A DNA stretch of 64,000 bases from Billgrantia endophytica (GCF_002879615.1 NZ_PNRF01000032.1:1-64000), one strand, 5' to 3'; shown: positions 1 to 9,425, counted from the first letter of the stretch. The notes: generated from the letters alone by a model not told the origin. Program-made: numbers and translations.

Positions 1-705
1 TCCGACGTCGACCTCACCAACGTCAAGATGGCCATGAACCCCTTCTGCGAGATCGCCGTGGAAGAGGCCGTGCGTCTGAAGGAGCGCGGGGTGGCCACCG
101 AAGTGGTCGCCGTGACCATCGGCCCCAAGGCCGCCCAGGAGCAACTGCGCACCGCGCTGGCGCTGGGCGCCGACCGTGCCGTGCATATCGATACGTCAGC
201 CGAGACCGATGAGCGCGTCGAGTCGCTGGCGGTGGCCAAGCTGCTGGCCAAGGTGGTCGAGGAAGAACAGCCCGGCCTGGTGATCCTGGGCAAGCAGGCC
301 ATCGACACCGACAACAACCAGACCGGGCAGATGCTCGCCGCGCTGGCGGGCCTGTCCCAGGGCACCTTCGCCTCCGAGGTGAAACTCAGCGGTGACGAGG
401 GTGACAAAACGCTGCAGGTGACCCGCGAGATCGACGGCGGCCTGCAGACCGTCGAGCTGACGCTGCCGGCCATCGTCACCACCGACCTGCGCCTCAACGA
501 GCCGCGCTACGCCAAGCTGCCCGACATCATGAAAGCCAAGAAGAAGCCGTTGGTCGTCACGACCCCGGCGGAACTCGGCGTCGAGGTGGCGAGCAAGGTC
601 ACGCTGCTCAAGGTCGAGTCGCCGGCCGAGCGCCAGGGCGGCATCAAGGTGGGCTCCGTGGACGAGCTCGTGGACAAACTCAAGAACGAAGCCAAAGTGC
701 TTTGA
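1..705 (+). CDS. etfB: Electron transfer flavoprotein beta subunit, 5' end missing
   Basis: Beta subunit of the EtfAB heterodimer, which carries electrons from acyl-CoA and related flavin dehydrogenases to ETF:quinone oxidoreductase; it binds AMP and part of the FAD site. The frame is already open at base 1 and enters directly into the conserved family block [20 protein letters not shown], so the true start lies upstream, probably about 25 residues away. The AMP-binding signature region [18 protein letters not shown] is intact, and the protein ends in the usual lysine-rich helix ([15 protein letters not shown]). etfA follows after 14 bases, as in nearly all bacteria. Identification is secure; only the N-terminus is unseen. 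Confidence 0.95.
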   Translation, partial: SDVDLTNVKMAMNPFCEIAVEEAVRLKERGVATEVVAVTIGPKAAQEQLRTALALGADRAVHIDTSAETDERVESLAVAKLLAKVVEEEQPGLVILGKQAIDTDNNQTGQMLAALAGLSQGTFASEVKLSGDEGDKTLQVTREIDGGLQTVELTLPAIVTTDLRLNEPRYAKLPDIMKAKKKPLVVTTPAELGVEVASKVTLLKVESPAERQGGIKVGSVDELVDKLKNEAKVL

Positions 706-719
706 AGGGAGCGGATCGC

Positions 720-1658
720 ATGAGCATCTTGATTCTGGCCGACCATCACGACGGCCAACTCGCCGGCGCCACCGCCCACGTGGTCGCGGCAGCCCGACAG
801 ATCGGTGGAGAGATCGACATCCTCGTGGCCGGCGAGAACGTCGGCGCCGTGGCCGAGGCCGCCGCGAAACTCGATGGCGTGACCAGGGTGCGCGTCGCCG
901 ACCACGCCGCCTACGCCCACCAGCTCGCCGAGCCCATGGGCGCACTGATCGCCGAACTCGCCGGCGACTACGGCCACGTACTGGCGGCCGCCTCCACCAC
1001 TGGCAAGAATATCCTGCCGCGGGTGGCCGCGCTCAAGGACGTGTCGCAGATCTCCGAGATCGTCGCCGTGATCGACGCCGACACCTTCAAGCGCCCGATC
1101 TACGCCGGCAACGCCATCGCCACGGTCAAGAGCGCCGACACCCTCAAGGTCATCACCGTGCGCAGCACCGGCTTCGATGCCTGCCCTGATAGAGGGAGCG
1201 AGGGCGGCAGTGCCGCCATCGAAAGCGTGGACACGGTGGTCGACAACGGCCAGTCCACCTTCATCAAGCAGGAACTGGCCGCCAGCGACCGGCCCGAGCT
1301 GGGCGGTGCCCGGGTGGTGATCTCCGGCGGGCGCGGCATGGGCAACGGCGACAACTTCAAGCTGCTCGACGGCATCGCCGACAAGCTGGGGGCGGCGATC
1401 GGCGCCTCGCGCGCGGCGGTGGACGCGGGCTTCGTGCCCAACGACATGCAGGTGGGGCAGACCGGCAAGATCGTCGCGCCGGAGCTCTATATCGCCGTGG
1501 GCATCTCGGGAGCGATCCAGCACCTGGCGGGGATGAAGGACTCCAAGGTGATCGTGGCGATCAACAAGGACGAGGAAGCGCCGATCTTCCAGGTGGCGGA
1601 TTATGGTCTCGCTGCTGATCTCTTCGAGGCGCTGCCGGAATTCGAGCAGAAGCTGTGA
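720..1658 (+). CDS. etfA: Electron transfer flavoprotein alpha subunit
   Basis: FAD-binding partner of EtfB, 312 residues, the normal family length. The ATG at 720 is chosen because it is preceded by a GAAGGGA ribosome site and gives the canonical start [12 protein letters not shown]; an upstream in-frame TTG overlaps etfB and is not needed. The C-terminal FAD domain carries the expected motifs: [47 protein letters not shown] and [16 protein letters not shown]. It is co-transcribed with etfB and converges with the sulfurtransferase gene, the two stops being four bases apart. Confidence 0.97.
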   Translation: MSILILADHHDGQLAGATAHVVAAARQIGGEIDILVAGENVGAVAEAAAKLDGVTRVRVADHAAYAHQLAEPMGALIAELAGDYGHVLAAASTTGKNILPRVAALKDVSQISEIVAVIDADTFKRPIYAGNAIATVKSADTLKVITVRSTGFDACPDRGSEGGSAAIESVDTVVDNGQSTFIKQELAASDRPELGGARVVISGGRGMGNGDNFKLLDGIADKLGAAIGASRAAVDAGFVPNDMQVGQTGKIVAPELYIAVGISGAIQHLAGMKDSKVIVAINKDEEAPIFQVADYGLAADLFEALPEFEQKL

Positions 1659-1662
1659 GCGC

Positions 1663-2532
1663 CTAGCCGACAGAGACGGGCCGCGTCGGGTCCTGGATCC
1701 AGTGGCTCCACGAACCGATATACAAGCGGGGCAGCGCCAGCCCCGCTACCCGATAGGCCAGGATAGTGTGACAGGCGGCCACGCCACCGCCGCAGTAGGC
1801 TACCACCTGCTTCTCTGCGGATATCAGTTCGGCTCTTAGCTGGTCTGGCGCCTTGAAGACTCCCTCGCGGGTCAGGTTCAGACGGCAGGGCCGGCAAACG
1901 GCACCGGGAATATGTCCCGCTCTGTCATCGAGCGGCTCATGGGCGCCGCTATAGCGCTCCCGGGAGCGACCATCCGTGAGCCGCAGGTGGGGGTTGGCGA
2001 GAATCTCCTCGGCACTAATCAGGTGGCCGTTGCGAAAATCGGGTGTCCAATCCGATGCTTCGAACGGCGTCGTTGATGCCGCACCTGATGCCAGTGCCCG
2101 ACCACAGGCTATCCAGTGCGTAAGCCCACCGTCCAGCACCCGGACATCTGGATGTCCAGCCCAGCAGTGCAGCAGCCACCATGCCCTGGCGGCGGCCCGG
2201 GTACCGCCCGCATCATCCACGACCACCAGCGTCGCGCCTGGATGAATACCGAGTTGATGCAGCCGGCGTACGAACTCCCGCCGATTCGGCAGCGGAAAGC
2301 GCCCTGCGGCTCCGGGGGCACCGGCCATGTCGCGATGCAGGTCGAAGTGCACGCTACCGGGGATATGCGACGCCATCCAGGCTGCGATACCAGCGCCTGG
2401 GTCCGTCAGGCTGGCACGACAGTCCAGAATCGTCAGCGTCGCACCCTGAGCGATCTCTTGGCGCAGCGCCTCGGCGCTGATGAGCGGGCGGGGCAGGGAC
2501 ACTCGCATCATCTTCTTTTCACGTTCTGCCAT
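1663..2532 (-). CDS. Two-domain sulfurtransferase (rhodanese / 3-mercaptopyruvate type)
   Basis: About 289 residues with tandem rhodanese folds: an N-terminal inactive domain (LISAEALRQ, TILDCRASL) and a C-terminal catalytic domain with the active-site loop YCGGGVAACHT, whose cysteine carries the persulfide. The CGGGVA loop is nearer to 3-mercaptopyruvate sulfurtransferases (CGSGVTA) than to thiosulfate ones (CRKGVTA), so the donor is left open. I place the start at the ATG at 2532, two bases after the stop of the preceding gene; a start at 2562 would overlap that gene and a start at MMRVSLP is also possible. It is the last gene of the TRAP/carbonic-anhydrase-like operon. Confidence 0.85.
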   Translation of the reverse strand: MAEREKKMMRVSLPRPLISAEALRQEIAQGATLTILDCRASLTDPGAGIAAWMASHIPGSVHFDLHRDMAGAPGAAGRFPLPNRREFVRRLHQLGIHPGATLVVVDDAGGTRAAARAWWLLHCWAGHPDVRVLDGGLTHWIACGRALASGAASTTPFEASDWTPDFRNGHLISAEEILANPHLRLTDGRSRERYSGAHEPLDDRAGHIPGAVCRPCRLNLTREGVFKAPDQLRAELISAEKQVVAYCGGGVAACHTILAYRVAGLALPRLYIGSWSHWIQDPTRPVSVG

Positions 2533-2534
2533 TC

Positions 2535-3056
2535 TCAGCAGGCCCGCAGACCGGACAGACATCGCTTGGCCAATTCGATATAGCGCTGAGTCGCCTCGCG
2601 CTGTTTCATGATTTCCCCATCGCTGAGGATCTTGACCACGCGCGCGGGCGCGCCCAGCAGCAGCGAGGCGGGCTCACAGACGAATCCCGCCTTGACCAAG
2701 GCGCAGGAGCCGATGATGGACCGCTCGGCGATCATGCTGTCGTCCATCACCACGGCGTTCATGCCCACTAGAACTTCCTCACCGACCACACAGCCATGGA
2801 TCACCGCACCATGACCGATGTGTCCTCGGCGTCGTATCACGGTGCTCGAACCCACGGTTCCGTGCACCACGCAGTTGTCCTGAAGATTGGACTCGGGCTC
2901 CATCACGATACGACCGAAGTCCCCTCGCAGGCAGGCTCCCGGGCCGACATAGCAGCCGTCCCCCACGCTCACATCGCCGATCAGCACCGCCATCGGATGC
3001 ACGAAGGCGGAAGGTGAGATCGTCGGCTTGACGCCTTCGAACAGGTAGACAGCCAC
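2535..3056 (-). CDS. Gamma-carbonic anhydrase family / PaaY-CaiE-like hexapeptide protein
   Basis: A left-handed beta-helix protein of about 173 residues built from hexapeptide repeats (VLIGDVSVGDGCYVGPGA, IGHGAVIHGCVVGEEVLVGM). The family trimerises and places metal between subunits with histidines such as those of CVVHG, HIGHGAVIHG. The blocks RGDFGRIVMEPESNLQDN and VGMNAVVMDDSMI are most like PaaY (phenylacetyl pathway thioesterase) and CaiE (carnitine operon). There is no paa or cai operon here, so the substrate cannot be inferred. The GTG at 3056 is preferred because AGGAGG lies five bases upstream; the GTG at 3062 overlaps that ribosome site. Confidence 0.8.
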   Translation of the reverse strand: MAVYLFEGVKPTISPSAFVHPMAVLIGDVSVGDGCYVGPGACLRGDFGRIVMEPESNLQDNCVVHGTVGSSTVIRRRGHIGHGAVIHGCVVGEEVLVGMNAVVMDDSMIAERSIIGSCALVKAGFVCEPASLLLGAPARVVKILSDGEIMKQREATQRYIELAKRCLSGLRAC

Positions 3057-3072
3057 AGGCACCTCCTTGGAC

Positions 3073-3093
3073 CCCGGGTTCCCAGAACCCGGG
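3073..3093 (-). terminator. Hairpin between TRAP permease and PaaY-like gene
   Basis: An 8-bp perfect inverted repeat (CCCGGGTT / AACCCGGG, 5-base loop) sits in the 54-base gap between the TRAP permease stop and the next gene. There is no T run, so it is more likely a partial terminator or an mRNA processing/stability element than a full stop. Confidence 0.4.
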
Positions 3094-3110
3094 ACGGTAA
3101 TGAACGTCTG

Positions 3111-5291
3111 TCAACCAGAGTGCGCCGGCGCGCGGCTCTGCTGCACCTTGAACTGATAGCCAGCGAGGAGTACGGCAAGCACGATACCTATCAGGTCGGT
3201 GGCCACGCCGCCCGCCATCATGGCCAGCCCCGCCGTCAGCGCGATCCCTCTAGCCGCCAGGCCAAGAGCGCCGAACATCCAGGCCTGCACGGCAGTTGAT
3301 ACCAGGAAGACACCGATGGATGCAGTGATCAGCACCCGAGCGATCTCCATCCACTCCCCCTGCATGAGAATGGCAGGGCTATAGAAAAACATGAAAGGCA
3401 CCACGAAGGCCGCCAAACCGAACTTGAATGATGTCAACGAGGTTTTCAGCGGGTCGGTATTGGCAATGGCTGCCGCGGCATAGGACGCCAGCGCCACGGG
3501 AGGTGTGATGGCGGAAATGACGGCGTAATAGAAGACAAAGAAATGTGCGATCAGCGGTGGAATCCCGATCTGCTGCAATCCGGGCACAATGACTGATGCG
3601 GCTACCGCGTAGGCCGCCGTGGTCGGCATGCCCATGCCCAGCAGAATGCTGATCATCATGGCAAACAGCAGTGCCAGAAACTGGCTGCTATCGGCGATTT
3701 CCAGAAGCAACGATGCAAAGCGGGCACCCACACCGGTCAGGGCGATGACCCCGACTACGATCCCCGCACAGGCACATACCGCGACCAGCGGCACGACCAT
3801 TCTGGCCGATAGTGCCAAGGCCCCCAGGATCGCTTTCGGCCCCATCCAGTGCGGCGTCAGCCATGACACCACCGCGGCAGACACCAGCGCCAGCGTACCG
3901 GCACGAATCACCGAGTAGCCCATGAAAAGCGTGGCGATCAGGATGATGATGGGGAAGAACAGGTAGGCCTGCTTCAGCAGGGGACGCAGCTCGGGCAGTT
4001 CGGCGCCTCTCAGCCCACGCATGCCCTTGCGCTGGGCTTCCAGGTCCACCATGAAGTAGATGGAGAGGAAATATATCGTCGCAGGGATGATCGCCGCCGC
4101 GGCAATCTCGGTATAAGGGATGCCGGTGATCTCGGCCATGATGAAGGCACCCGCCCCCATGATGGGTGGCGCGATCTGCCCTCCCGTGGACGCAGCGGCC
4201 TCGATGGAGCCCGCGCTGCGGGCAGGGTAGCCGACTCGACGCATCAGCGGGATGGTCAGGCTTCCAGTGGCCACGACATTGCCTGCCGACGTGCCATTGA
4301 TCATGCCCATCAGGCCCGAGGCGAATACCGCCACCTTGGCCGGTCCCCCTCGCGAGCGGCCTGCCACGGAAAAAGCGAAGTTGACGAAGTATTCGCCGAC
4401 ACGGGATTTCTGAAGGAAGGCGGCGAAGGTGATGAACAACACGATGTAAGTGGATGATACGGCAATCGTGGTTCCCAGCACGCCGTTGTCGGTATATAGA
4501 TAGGTGAAGAACCGGCTGGCGCTGTAGCCGCGGTGTTCGAAGATGCCCGGCAGCCAGGGACCAAGGAAAGCATATAGAATGAAGACGCCAGTGATGACCA
4601 CCAGCGCCATGCCCGCCACACGTCGCGTCATCTCCAGAATCAGGGCGATCCCGACTGCCGACATGTAGAAATCCACCCCGCCTGCCAACGAGGTGCCTGC
4701 CATCAGCCGCCAGCGTGTCAGGGAGAGAATGATGTAGGCACCAACAGCCAGAGACAGAATACCCAGTGACACATCGGGCAGATTGAGCCTGTTTCTGTCG
4801 CTCCTGAAAAGATAACTGGCTGCCAAGGCAACGAGAAGAGCCACGAAGGCAAACAGGCTCAGTTGGTTCTGAACCAGACTCTCATGATCGGTCAACCATC
4901 CATGATGGCGCTGCAGCCATAGCGTGGCGACCATGGCCATCACATACAGGGAAAGCAGCAGTGCCGTATAGCCCATTACCTTCGCCATGCTACTCTGATG
5001 GTTCGTCTCATCGAATCGGCTGGACGCGCCCAGCAAAAGGAAACCGACGAGAAGTCCGGCAGCGACGTGAATGATCCGGTAGGTCCATGTCTCGACAGGT
5101 TGAATGTTCAGGGCATAGAGATGGAAGCCGATGTAGGTGACACAGACGATAAAAATGACTAACGCCGGCACACCGCTCAGAATGCGCTCGTTACCGGCAG
5201 GATTTATCTCGTCCACACTGGCGGCATCAATGGAACCGGATGCGCCATTTTCATGTTCAGGTAATGCGGCCTTGTTTTCTTTGCTCATCAT
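3111..5291 (-). CDS. TRAP transporter, fused DctQ-DctM permease of the TAXI type
   Basis: A very hydrophobic protein of about 726 residues in which the small (DctQ-like) and large (DctM-like) TRAP membrane subunits form one chain, the arrangement typical of TAXI TRAP systems. A polar N-terminal tail of about 35 residues precedes the first membrane span (VPALVIFIVCVTYIGFHLYA). The large-subunit hallmark is visible as GMINGTSAGNVVATGSLTIPLM and AASTGGQIAPPIMGAGAFIM, and later GMGMPTTAAYA. The start is taken at the tandem ATGATG (5291/5288) behind GGGGTGCC; a TTG at 5360 is the alternative. The binding protein gene is immediately upstream. Substrate unknown; the family imports organic acids such as glutamate or C4 acids. 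Confidence 0.92.
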   Translation of the reverse strand: MMSKENKAALPEHENGASGSIDAASVDEINPAGNERILSGVPALVIFIVCVTYIGFHLYALNIQPVETWTYRIIHVAAGLLVGFLLLGASSRFDETNHQSSMAKVMGYTALLLSLYVMAMVATLWLQRHHGWLTDHESLVQNQLSLFAFVALLVALAASYLFRSDRNRLNLPDVSLGILSLAVGAYIILSLTRWRLMAGTSLAGGVDFYMSAVGIALILEMTRRVAGMALVVITGVFILYAFLGPWLPGIFEHRGYSASRFFTYLYTDNGVLGTTIAVSSTYIVLFITFAAFLQKSRVGEYFVNFAFSVAGRSRGGPAKVAVFASGLMGMINGTSAGNVVATGSLTIPLMRRVGYPARSAGSIEAAASTGGQIAPPIMGAGAFIMAEITGIPYTEIAAAAIIPATIYFLSIYFMVDLEAQRKGMRGLRGAELPELRPLLKQAYLFFPIIILIATLFMGYSVIRAGTLALVSAAVVSWLTPHWMGPKAILGALALSARMVVPLVAVCACAGIVVGVIALTGVGARFASLLLEIADSSQFLALLFAMMISILLGMGMPTTAAYAVAASVIVPGLQQIGIPPLIAHFFVFYYAVISAITPPVALASYAAAAIANTDPLKTSLTSFKFGLAAFVVPFMFFYSPAILMQGEWMEIARVLITASIGVFLVSTAVQAWMFGALGLAARGIALTAGLAMMAGGVATDLIGIVLAVLLAGYQFKVQQSRAPAHSG

Positions 5292-5371
5292 GGCACCCCA
5301 TGTGGCGACTAATGACGCGATGGAAATTGCTTGCTGCCATGTGAAAGCAGCAAGCAACAACCAGGGCTTGA

Positions 5372-6346
5372 TTAACCTCTCAGGTCTTCCGGGATGTCAT
5401 AGCCGTTCTCTTCAAACCACTTGACGGCACCGGGGTGGAAGGGAATGAAGGTATTGTGGGAGTAGTTCTCGGGAAGCGTTTCCACCGCTGCACCATGAAT
5501 CTGGAGCATCTGCTCATTGTTGTTCATGATGGTGTCAATGATTTCATAAACCAGTGATTCCGGCGCGTCCTTGTGGGTAATGGCGAAGTTCCACAGCGAA
5601 ACCGTCGGGATATCCCCTTCCACGGAGTTGTAGGTGCCGTCGGGCACCATGGACGCCGACAGCTCGGGGAGCTCTTCCAGGATCGTCTCGATCTCCTCCT
5701 CACTGTAACTGAAGATGTTCACGTCGGCCTGCGCTTCAAGCTGACTGAAAGAAGCGATCGGCATCCCGGCACCGAAGGCAAAGGCATCGATCAGGTTGTC
5801 CTGAAGCTGACCGGCTTGGTCCGAGGCACCACCCTGAAGCGTGGTGACATTGTATCCCAAGGTCTCGAAGAGTTTTGGATGGTAGGCATCATTGGTACCT
5901 CCAGCCGGGCCCACGCCGACGCGCTTGCCGTCCAGGTCCGCCACCGAGTCGATACCGGATCTCTTGAGCGACACGATGTGTAGCGCGGTCTGATACATTG
6001 GGAACATGGCTCGAACGTCGTCATGCTCGACACCGGGAAGCAATTCGCTGTTGCCATGAATGGCATCGAAAGCCGGCCCCATGGTCACCATGCCGAAGTC
6101 ATGCTCACCAGTCTGCACCATGGTGATGTTCTGAACGGGGCCGCCGGTGATTTCGGCTGCAATGCGCGTGCCCAGCTTCTGGTTGACCAGGTTGGCCCAG
6201 CCTGAGCCATAGATATAATAAGTACCTCCTTGGCTGGCAGTACCCATGGTCATGCTGTTAGGCCAGTCGGAACGATCGTCGGCCATACTGCTCATGGAGA
6301 TCATGGTCAGTGCCATGGCACTGGAAGCAAGCGTGATCTTCTTCAT
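5372..6346 (-). CDS. TAXI-family TRAP transporter periplasmic solute-binding protein
   Basis: About 324 residues with a Sec signal peptide (MKKITLASSAMALTMISMSS-MADD). It has family blocks MGTASQGGTYYIYGSGWANLV, QNITMVQTGEHDFGMV, LHIVSLKRSGI and DLDGKRVGVGPAGGTNDAYH. It delivers ligand to the fused permease encoded next. The ATG at 6346 follows a strong GGAAGGG ribosome site; a TTG two codons earlier is not needed. First gene of the operon TAXI protein - permease - PaaY-like - sulfurtransferase. Confidence 0.92.
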   Translation of the reverse strand: MKKITLASSAMALTMISMSSMADDRSDWPNSMTMGTASQGGTYYIYGSGWANLVNQKLGTRIAAEITGGPVQNITMVQTGEHDFGMVTMGPAFDAIHGNSELLPGVEHDDVRAMFPMYQTALHIVSLKRSGIDSVADLDGKRVGVGPAGGTNDAYHPKLFETLGYNVTTLQGGASDQAGQLQDNLIDAFAFGAGMPIASFSQLEAQADVNIFSYSEEEIETILEELPELSASMVPDGTYNSVEGDIPTVSLWNFAITHKDAPESLVYEIIDTIMNNNEQMLQIHGAAVETLPENYSHNTFIPFHPGAVKWFEENGYDIPEDLRG

Positions 6347-6727
6347 ACTCAACCCTTCCTGTCTTGTTTTCGTTTGACTTGTATGAGCCTATTATTCTTG
6401 TGGCCCAATCTTCTCTCGGGTTCTTGAACCGGTATCGGGCAGCTTGCAACAGCGCCACCGAGTGGTGAAGTCGGATTTCTGAACCCCCCCTTTCGGCTAC
6501 GCTTAATAGACTTTGGTCGAAATTCACCACCAACTGTCAGCGGTACGACGGCGCTTCCTATTGCTCCGGCGGTGTGGTCAGTGGCGGATTCCATACGGAA
6601 ATACACAAGGATGCACCGACACGCTTGCTGGATCAGATTCGGCAGACATTACCGCCGAGCGAGATATTGCCTTTTACCCGGATCGTGGTGAGGTCAGGTC
6701 ATGGAAAATGATGGATATAGGTGGCGC
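6347..6727. other. Non-coding stretch upstream of the TAXI operon
   Basis: No convincing gene. Short frames are open on both strands but lack ribosome sites and recognisable protein. It probably contains the TAXI operon promoter at its left end and degraded insertion-sequence DNA at its right end, next to the transposase remnant. Confidence 0.5.
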
Positions 6728-6829
6728 TTAGGCAGTGTCGCTCAGTTCGGGCGACAGGGCATCGGAGAGGCTGGAGAAGTCGTAGGGTGCCACCTTGGCG
6801 ATGGCATCAATGATGTCGCTGACGTGCAT
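6728..6829 (-). pseudogene. N-terminal remnant of an IS4-family transposase
   Basis: A 33-residue frame starting MHVSDIIDAIAKVAPYDF and continuing SSLSDALSPEL resembles the N-terminal domain of IS4-family transposases, which usually goes on for several hundred residues through an arginine-rich RRRRLP motif. Here it stops after SPELSDTA, so the rest has been deleted. No catalytic DDE residues remain. The assignment rests on a short match recalled from the family and is tentative. Confidence 0.4.
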
Positions 6830-6830
6830 G

Positions 6831-6866
6831 GATCTTCCCTGTCAGTGCATCTGACACGGGAAGATC
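6831..6866. repeat. Near-perfect inverted repeat beside the transposase remnant
   Basis: GATCTTCCCTGTCAG and CTGACACGGGAAGATC are inverted copies, with one extra base in one arm, around a 5-base centre. It lies just upstream of the transposase fragment and just after the stop of the small membrane gene. It could be the terminal repeat region of the lost element or an mRNA hairpin ending the membrane gene. Confidence 0.5.
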
Positions 6867-6869
6867 TCA

Positions 6870-7146
6870 TCAGCTTTTTCGCTCCACGTTGAGCAAAATG
6901 GAGAGAATGACAATCAGGCTTTCCTTGAGCAGAGATATGAGGATTACGGAAAAGTCTGAATAAACCAGACCCAAGATAAGTGCTGCAATACCTTCAAAAA
7001 AGCCAAAAGCAAATGCGGTGCCAACGAAGGCAACCAAGCTGAACAAGGCGCCGATGAACCATGATGAAAAGATAAGGCCGTCCCACGCTGCCCGGAACCA
7101 GTCAAAGACAGGAAACTCCGACCTGCTGGAAATATTCCTTGCTCAT
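6870..7146 (-). pseudogene. Small membrane protein, apparently frameshifted
   Basis: An ATG at 7146 overlaps the stop of the previous gene (ATGA), but its frame ends after 14 codons (MSKEYFQQVGVSCL). One base later in phase, a 90-codon frame without its own start encodes a strongly hydrophobic protein: EFPVFDWFRAAWDGLIFSSW, GALFSLVAFVGTAFAFGFFE, ALILGLVYSDFSVILISLL, ending NVERKS. Removing one G of the GG in GTCGGAG joins the two parts into one protein of about 90 residues with two or three membrane spans. This is either a real frameshift mutation or a sequencing error. I do not recognise the family. Confidence 0.45.
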
Positions 7147-7448
7147 TTTTCGTCTTCGTAGCGCGGAATGGGAAGTGCATCACGCATGTCCGTCGGTGTT
7201 TCGAAGTCGCTCGCCGCGCCGCGCATGGCCACTGCCGGTTGCGAAAAACCGCTGCGACCACTGTAATCCGGCGTGGGCCCTGGCAAGCGCTTGCGGAGTC
7301 TGCCCTGCGCCTGGGCGTAATAGATACCTACGAAAGCGGCCCCCAGCACGATTCCCACCGCAAGCAAGACATTAGCCCACTTCGGGTTGCTTTCCTTGAG
7401 CGCCGGCGTGGGACGGCTCATTTTCGAGGACCTGTTTGCGTGGCCCAT
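7143..7448 (-). CDS. Small single-span membrane protein of unknown function
   Basis: About 101 residues from the ATG at 7448 (MGHANRSSKMSRPTP). One membrane segment is clear (WANVLLAVGIVLGAAFVGIY), followed by a basic stretch (GRLRKRLPGP) and a polar, probably disordered tail ending IPRYEDEK. It begins 17 bases after the dehydrogenase stop and overlaps the next small membrane frame by ATGA, so the three form one transcription unit. No known domain is recognised. Confidence 0.55.
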   Translation of the reverse strand: MGHANRSSKMSRPTPALKESNPKWANVLLAVGIVLGAAFVGIYYAQAQGRLRKRLPGPTPDYSGRSGFSQPAVAMRGAASDFETPTDMRDALPIPRYEDEK

Positions 7449-7465
7449 AATCCCCCCTGCTGCCT

Positions 7466-8635
7466 TCATGGTTTGAGAATGACCTTGACGCAACCATCCT
7501 GCTTGTTGCGAAATGTCTTGTACATTTCAGGGCCCTGATCGAGACCCATGCTATGGGTAATCACGAATGATGGATCGATCTGGCCTCCTTCAATGCGACG
7601 CAACAAGTCGTCTGTCCAACGCTTAACGTGTGTTTGACCGCTACGCACCGTCAGGCCCTTGTTCATCAACGCGCCGATGGGAATCTTGTCGGCCAACCCG
7701 GCATATACACCGGGAATCGACAGCACGCCCCCAGGACGGCAAACGTAGATCATCTCGCGGAGCACGTGCGCCCGATCGGTCTCGAGCATCATTGCCTGTT
7801 TGACCCGGTCATACATGGAGTCGAGCGAGCGGGTTGCATGCGCTTCCATACCGACCGCATCGATGCACTTTTCCGGCCCTTTGCCGTCGGTAAGATCGTT
7901 CAGCCTTTCGAGAACGCTCTCATTGTCGAAATCGATGGTAATCGCGCCGCCGGCCCGAGCCATGGAAAGACGCTCCGGCACGTTATCGATCATGATGATC
8001 TGCTGCGCCCCAAGCAGCACGGCACTGCGCACGCAGAACTGGCCGACCGGCCCCGCTCCCCAGATCACCACCGTATCGGTCGGCTGAATGTCGCATTGCA
8101 CGACACCCTGCCAACCGGTCGGGAAAATATCGCCGAGAAACAGCACTTGCTCGTCGGTCAGGTTGTCCGGCACCTTGACGTGCGTCGAATCGGCAAACGG
8201 CACGCGCGCGTATTCGGCCTGGCCGCCCGCGTAGCCGCCGGTTAAATGCGAGTAGCCAAAAAGCCCCGCGCCGGAGTGACCGAAAGCCTTGTCAGCGAGT
8301 GACTTATTGCGGTTGGATCGCTCGCAAGCCGAGAAATTGCCGCGCCGGCACTGATCGCATTCACCACAGGTAATCGTGAACGGCACGACGATACGATCAC
8401 CGACTTTCAGCGACTTGTTTTCAGCACCGACCTCAACCACTTCGCCCATGAATTCATGACCGAGGATGTCGCCGGCTTCCATGGTGGGAATGACATGATC
8501 GTAAAGGTGTAGATCGGAGCCGCAGATCGCGCAGCTACTGACCTTGACGATTGCATCGCGTGGATGCTCGATGGTGGGATCGGGAACCGTGTCGTAGCGA
8601 ACATCCGTCTTGCCGTGCCAACAGAGCGCTTTCAT
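7466..8635 (-). CDS. Zinc-dependent alcohol dehydrogenase (formaldehyde-dehydrogenase-like)
   Basis: A 389-residue medium-chain dehydrogenase. Catalytic zinc ligands are in [11 protein letters not shown] and [12 protein letters not shown]; the structural zinc lobe is [15 protein letters not shown]. The NAD(P)-binding Rossmann loop is [19 protein letters not shown]. The length and the extended lobe ([34 protein letters not shown]) place it with the glutathione-independent formaldehyde dehydrogenase-like group of stress-associated enzymes rather than with classical ethanol dehydrogenases. AGGGAGG precedes the ATG. The true substrate is unknown. Confidence 0.9.
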   Translation of the reverse strand: MKALCWHGKTDVRYDTVPDPTIEHPRDAIVKVSSCAICGSDLHLYDHVIPTMEAGDILGHEFMGEVVEVGAENKSLKVGDRIVVPFTITCGECDQCRRGNFSACERSNRNKSLADKAFGHSGAGLFGYSHLTGGYAGGQAEYARVPFADSTHVKVPDNLTDEQVLFLGDIFPTGWQGVVQCDIQPTDTVVIWGAGPVGQFCVRSAVLLGAQQIIMIDNVPERLSMARAGGAITIDFDNESVLERLNDLTDGKGPEKCIDAVGMEAHATRSLDSMYDRVKQAMMLETDRAHVLREMIYVCRPGGVLSIPGVYAGLADKIPIGALMNKGLTVRSGQTHVKRWTDDLLRRIEGGQIDPSFVITHSMGLDQGPEMYKTFRNKQDGCVKVILKP

Positions 8636-9085
8636 ACCTACCTCCCTGTAACCGATTCGATTCGATGCCAGGCAGACAAGTCATCCCTCTCCGCTTCTCA
8701 TCTCGATGCTATAAACCGACAGGTTCATGACATCGAGGATGAAGCAGGTACCGTCCCTGGCCCGCGTGCGCACCGCTTTTCCAGCTGGAGCGGCAACGTT
8801 GCTTCTATCACCATAGCTCAGGGGCACTGCGCCGTCAGGCCGGCTGAGCAGCAAGCAAAAATTCGTTACGTTGTAGCCGCAGGCAAGCAGTGCCCGGCAC
8901 TGACGACTCTCGACGGACTGGCCGATGAAAGCGCTGCGATTGGTTCTGATGGGGCAGTATGGAGGTCCGTCTCGGGAGGAGAACCCAAGCGAGAAGCTGG
9001 GCGATAAGGTAAGAATTTGTGCAGGCGACTGTCGGAGACGACCCTGGCTGCCGCGATTGCATCGGTGTCCGCCAATACGGGACAT
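8636..9085. other. Stretch without a supported gene
   Basis: The first bases hold the dehydrogenase ribosome site and presumably its promoter. Frames of up to 134 codons are open on the minus strand, but they have no ribosome site, odd composition and no recognisable domain, so I do not call a gene. Confidence 0.4.
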
Positions 9086-9094
9086 CAGGCGATG

Positions 9095-9128
9095 AAAAGC
9101 CGCCCATCAGCAGTACCTGGTGGGCGGC
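9095..9128 (-). terminator. Intrinsic terminator of the acidic-protein gene
   Basis: On the minus strand GCCGCCCA and TGGGCGGC pair, followed by TTTT. It lies about 20 bases after the stop of the small acidic protein gene and is closely similar to the terminator of its paralogue at 25,678. Confidence 0.75.
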
Positions 9129-9149
9129 AATCATGATCAGGAAGGGGTA

Positions 9150-9425
9150 TTAGAAGCCGTCGTCATCGCCTTCCTCTTCCCACTCTTCCTCTTCATTTTC
9201 CTCTTCTTCATCCCACTCTTCTTCCTCTTCCTCTTCCCATTCCTCTTCCTCGTTCTCGTACTCAATGTCTACACCGCTGCCGGTATAGTCATCAGAGAAC
9301 TGCTCCTGCACGGGATCTGTCGTCTCTTCCTCCTCTTCGAAATCGCCGAAGGCCAGCGGGCTGGCGATCAGGCCGAAAGAGATACCGAGAATACCGAGTT
9401 TTTTGAGAAATTCCTTGGACATCAT
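9150..9425 (-). CDS. Small secreted Glu/Asp-rich protein (copy 1)
   Basis: 91 residues. A Sec-type signal peptide (MMSKEFLKKLGILGISFGLI then ASPLAFG) is followed by an extremely acidic low-complexity tail of runs such as EEEEWEEEEEEEWDEEEE ending GDDDGF. No basic residue occurs after the signal region. The signal peptide, its DNA and the terminator are nearly identical to those of the gene at 25,730. I do not know the function; a polyanionic exported peptide could bind divalent cations or be a halophile surface/periplasm component, but that is guesswork. Confidence 0.75.
   Translation of the reverse strand: MMSKEFLKKLGILGISFGLIASPLAFGDFEEEEETTDPVQEQFSDDYTGSGVDIEYENEEEEWEEEEEEEWDEEEENEEEEWEEEGDDDGF

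Noticed and set aside
6513-6731. 72-codon plus-strand frame and an alternative frame encoding YCSGGVVSGGFHTE
   Set aside because: No start codon with ribosome site for the more protein-like phase, and no family match.
8681-9085. 134-codon minus-strand frame between the dehydrogenase and acidic-protein genes
   Set aside because: No ribosome site, no recognisable domain, competing frames on both strands.
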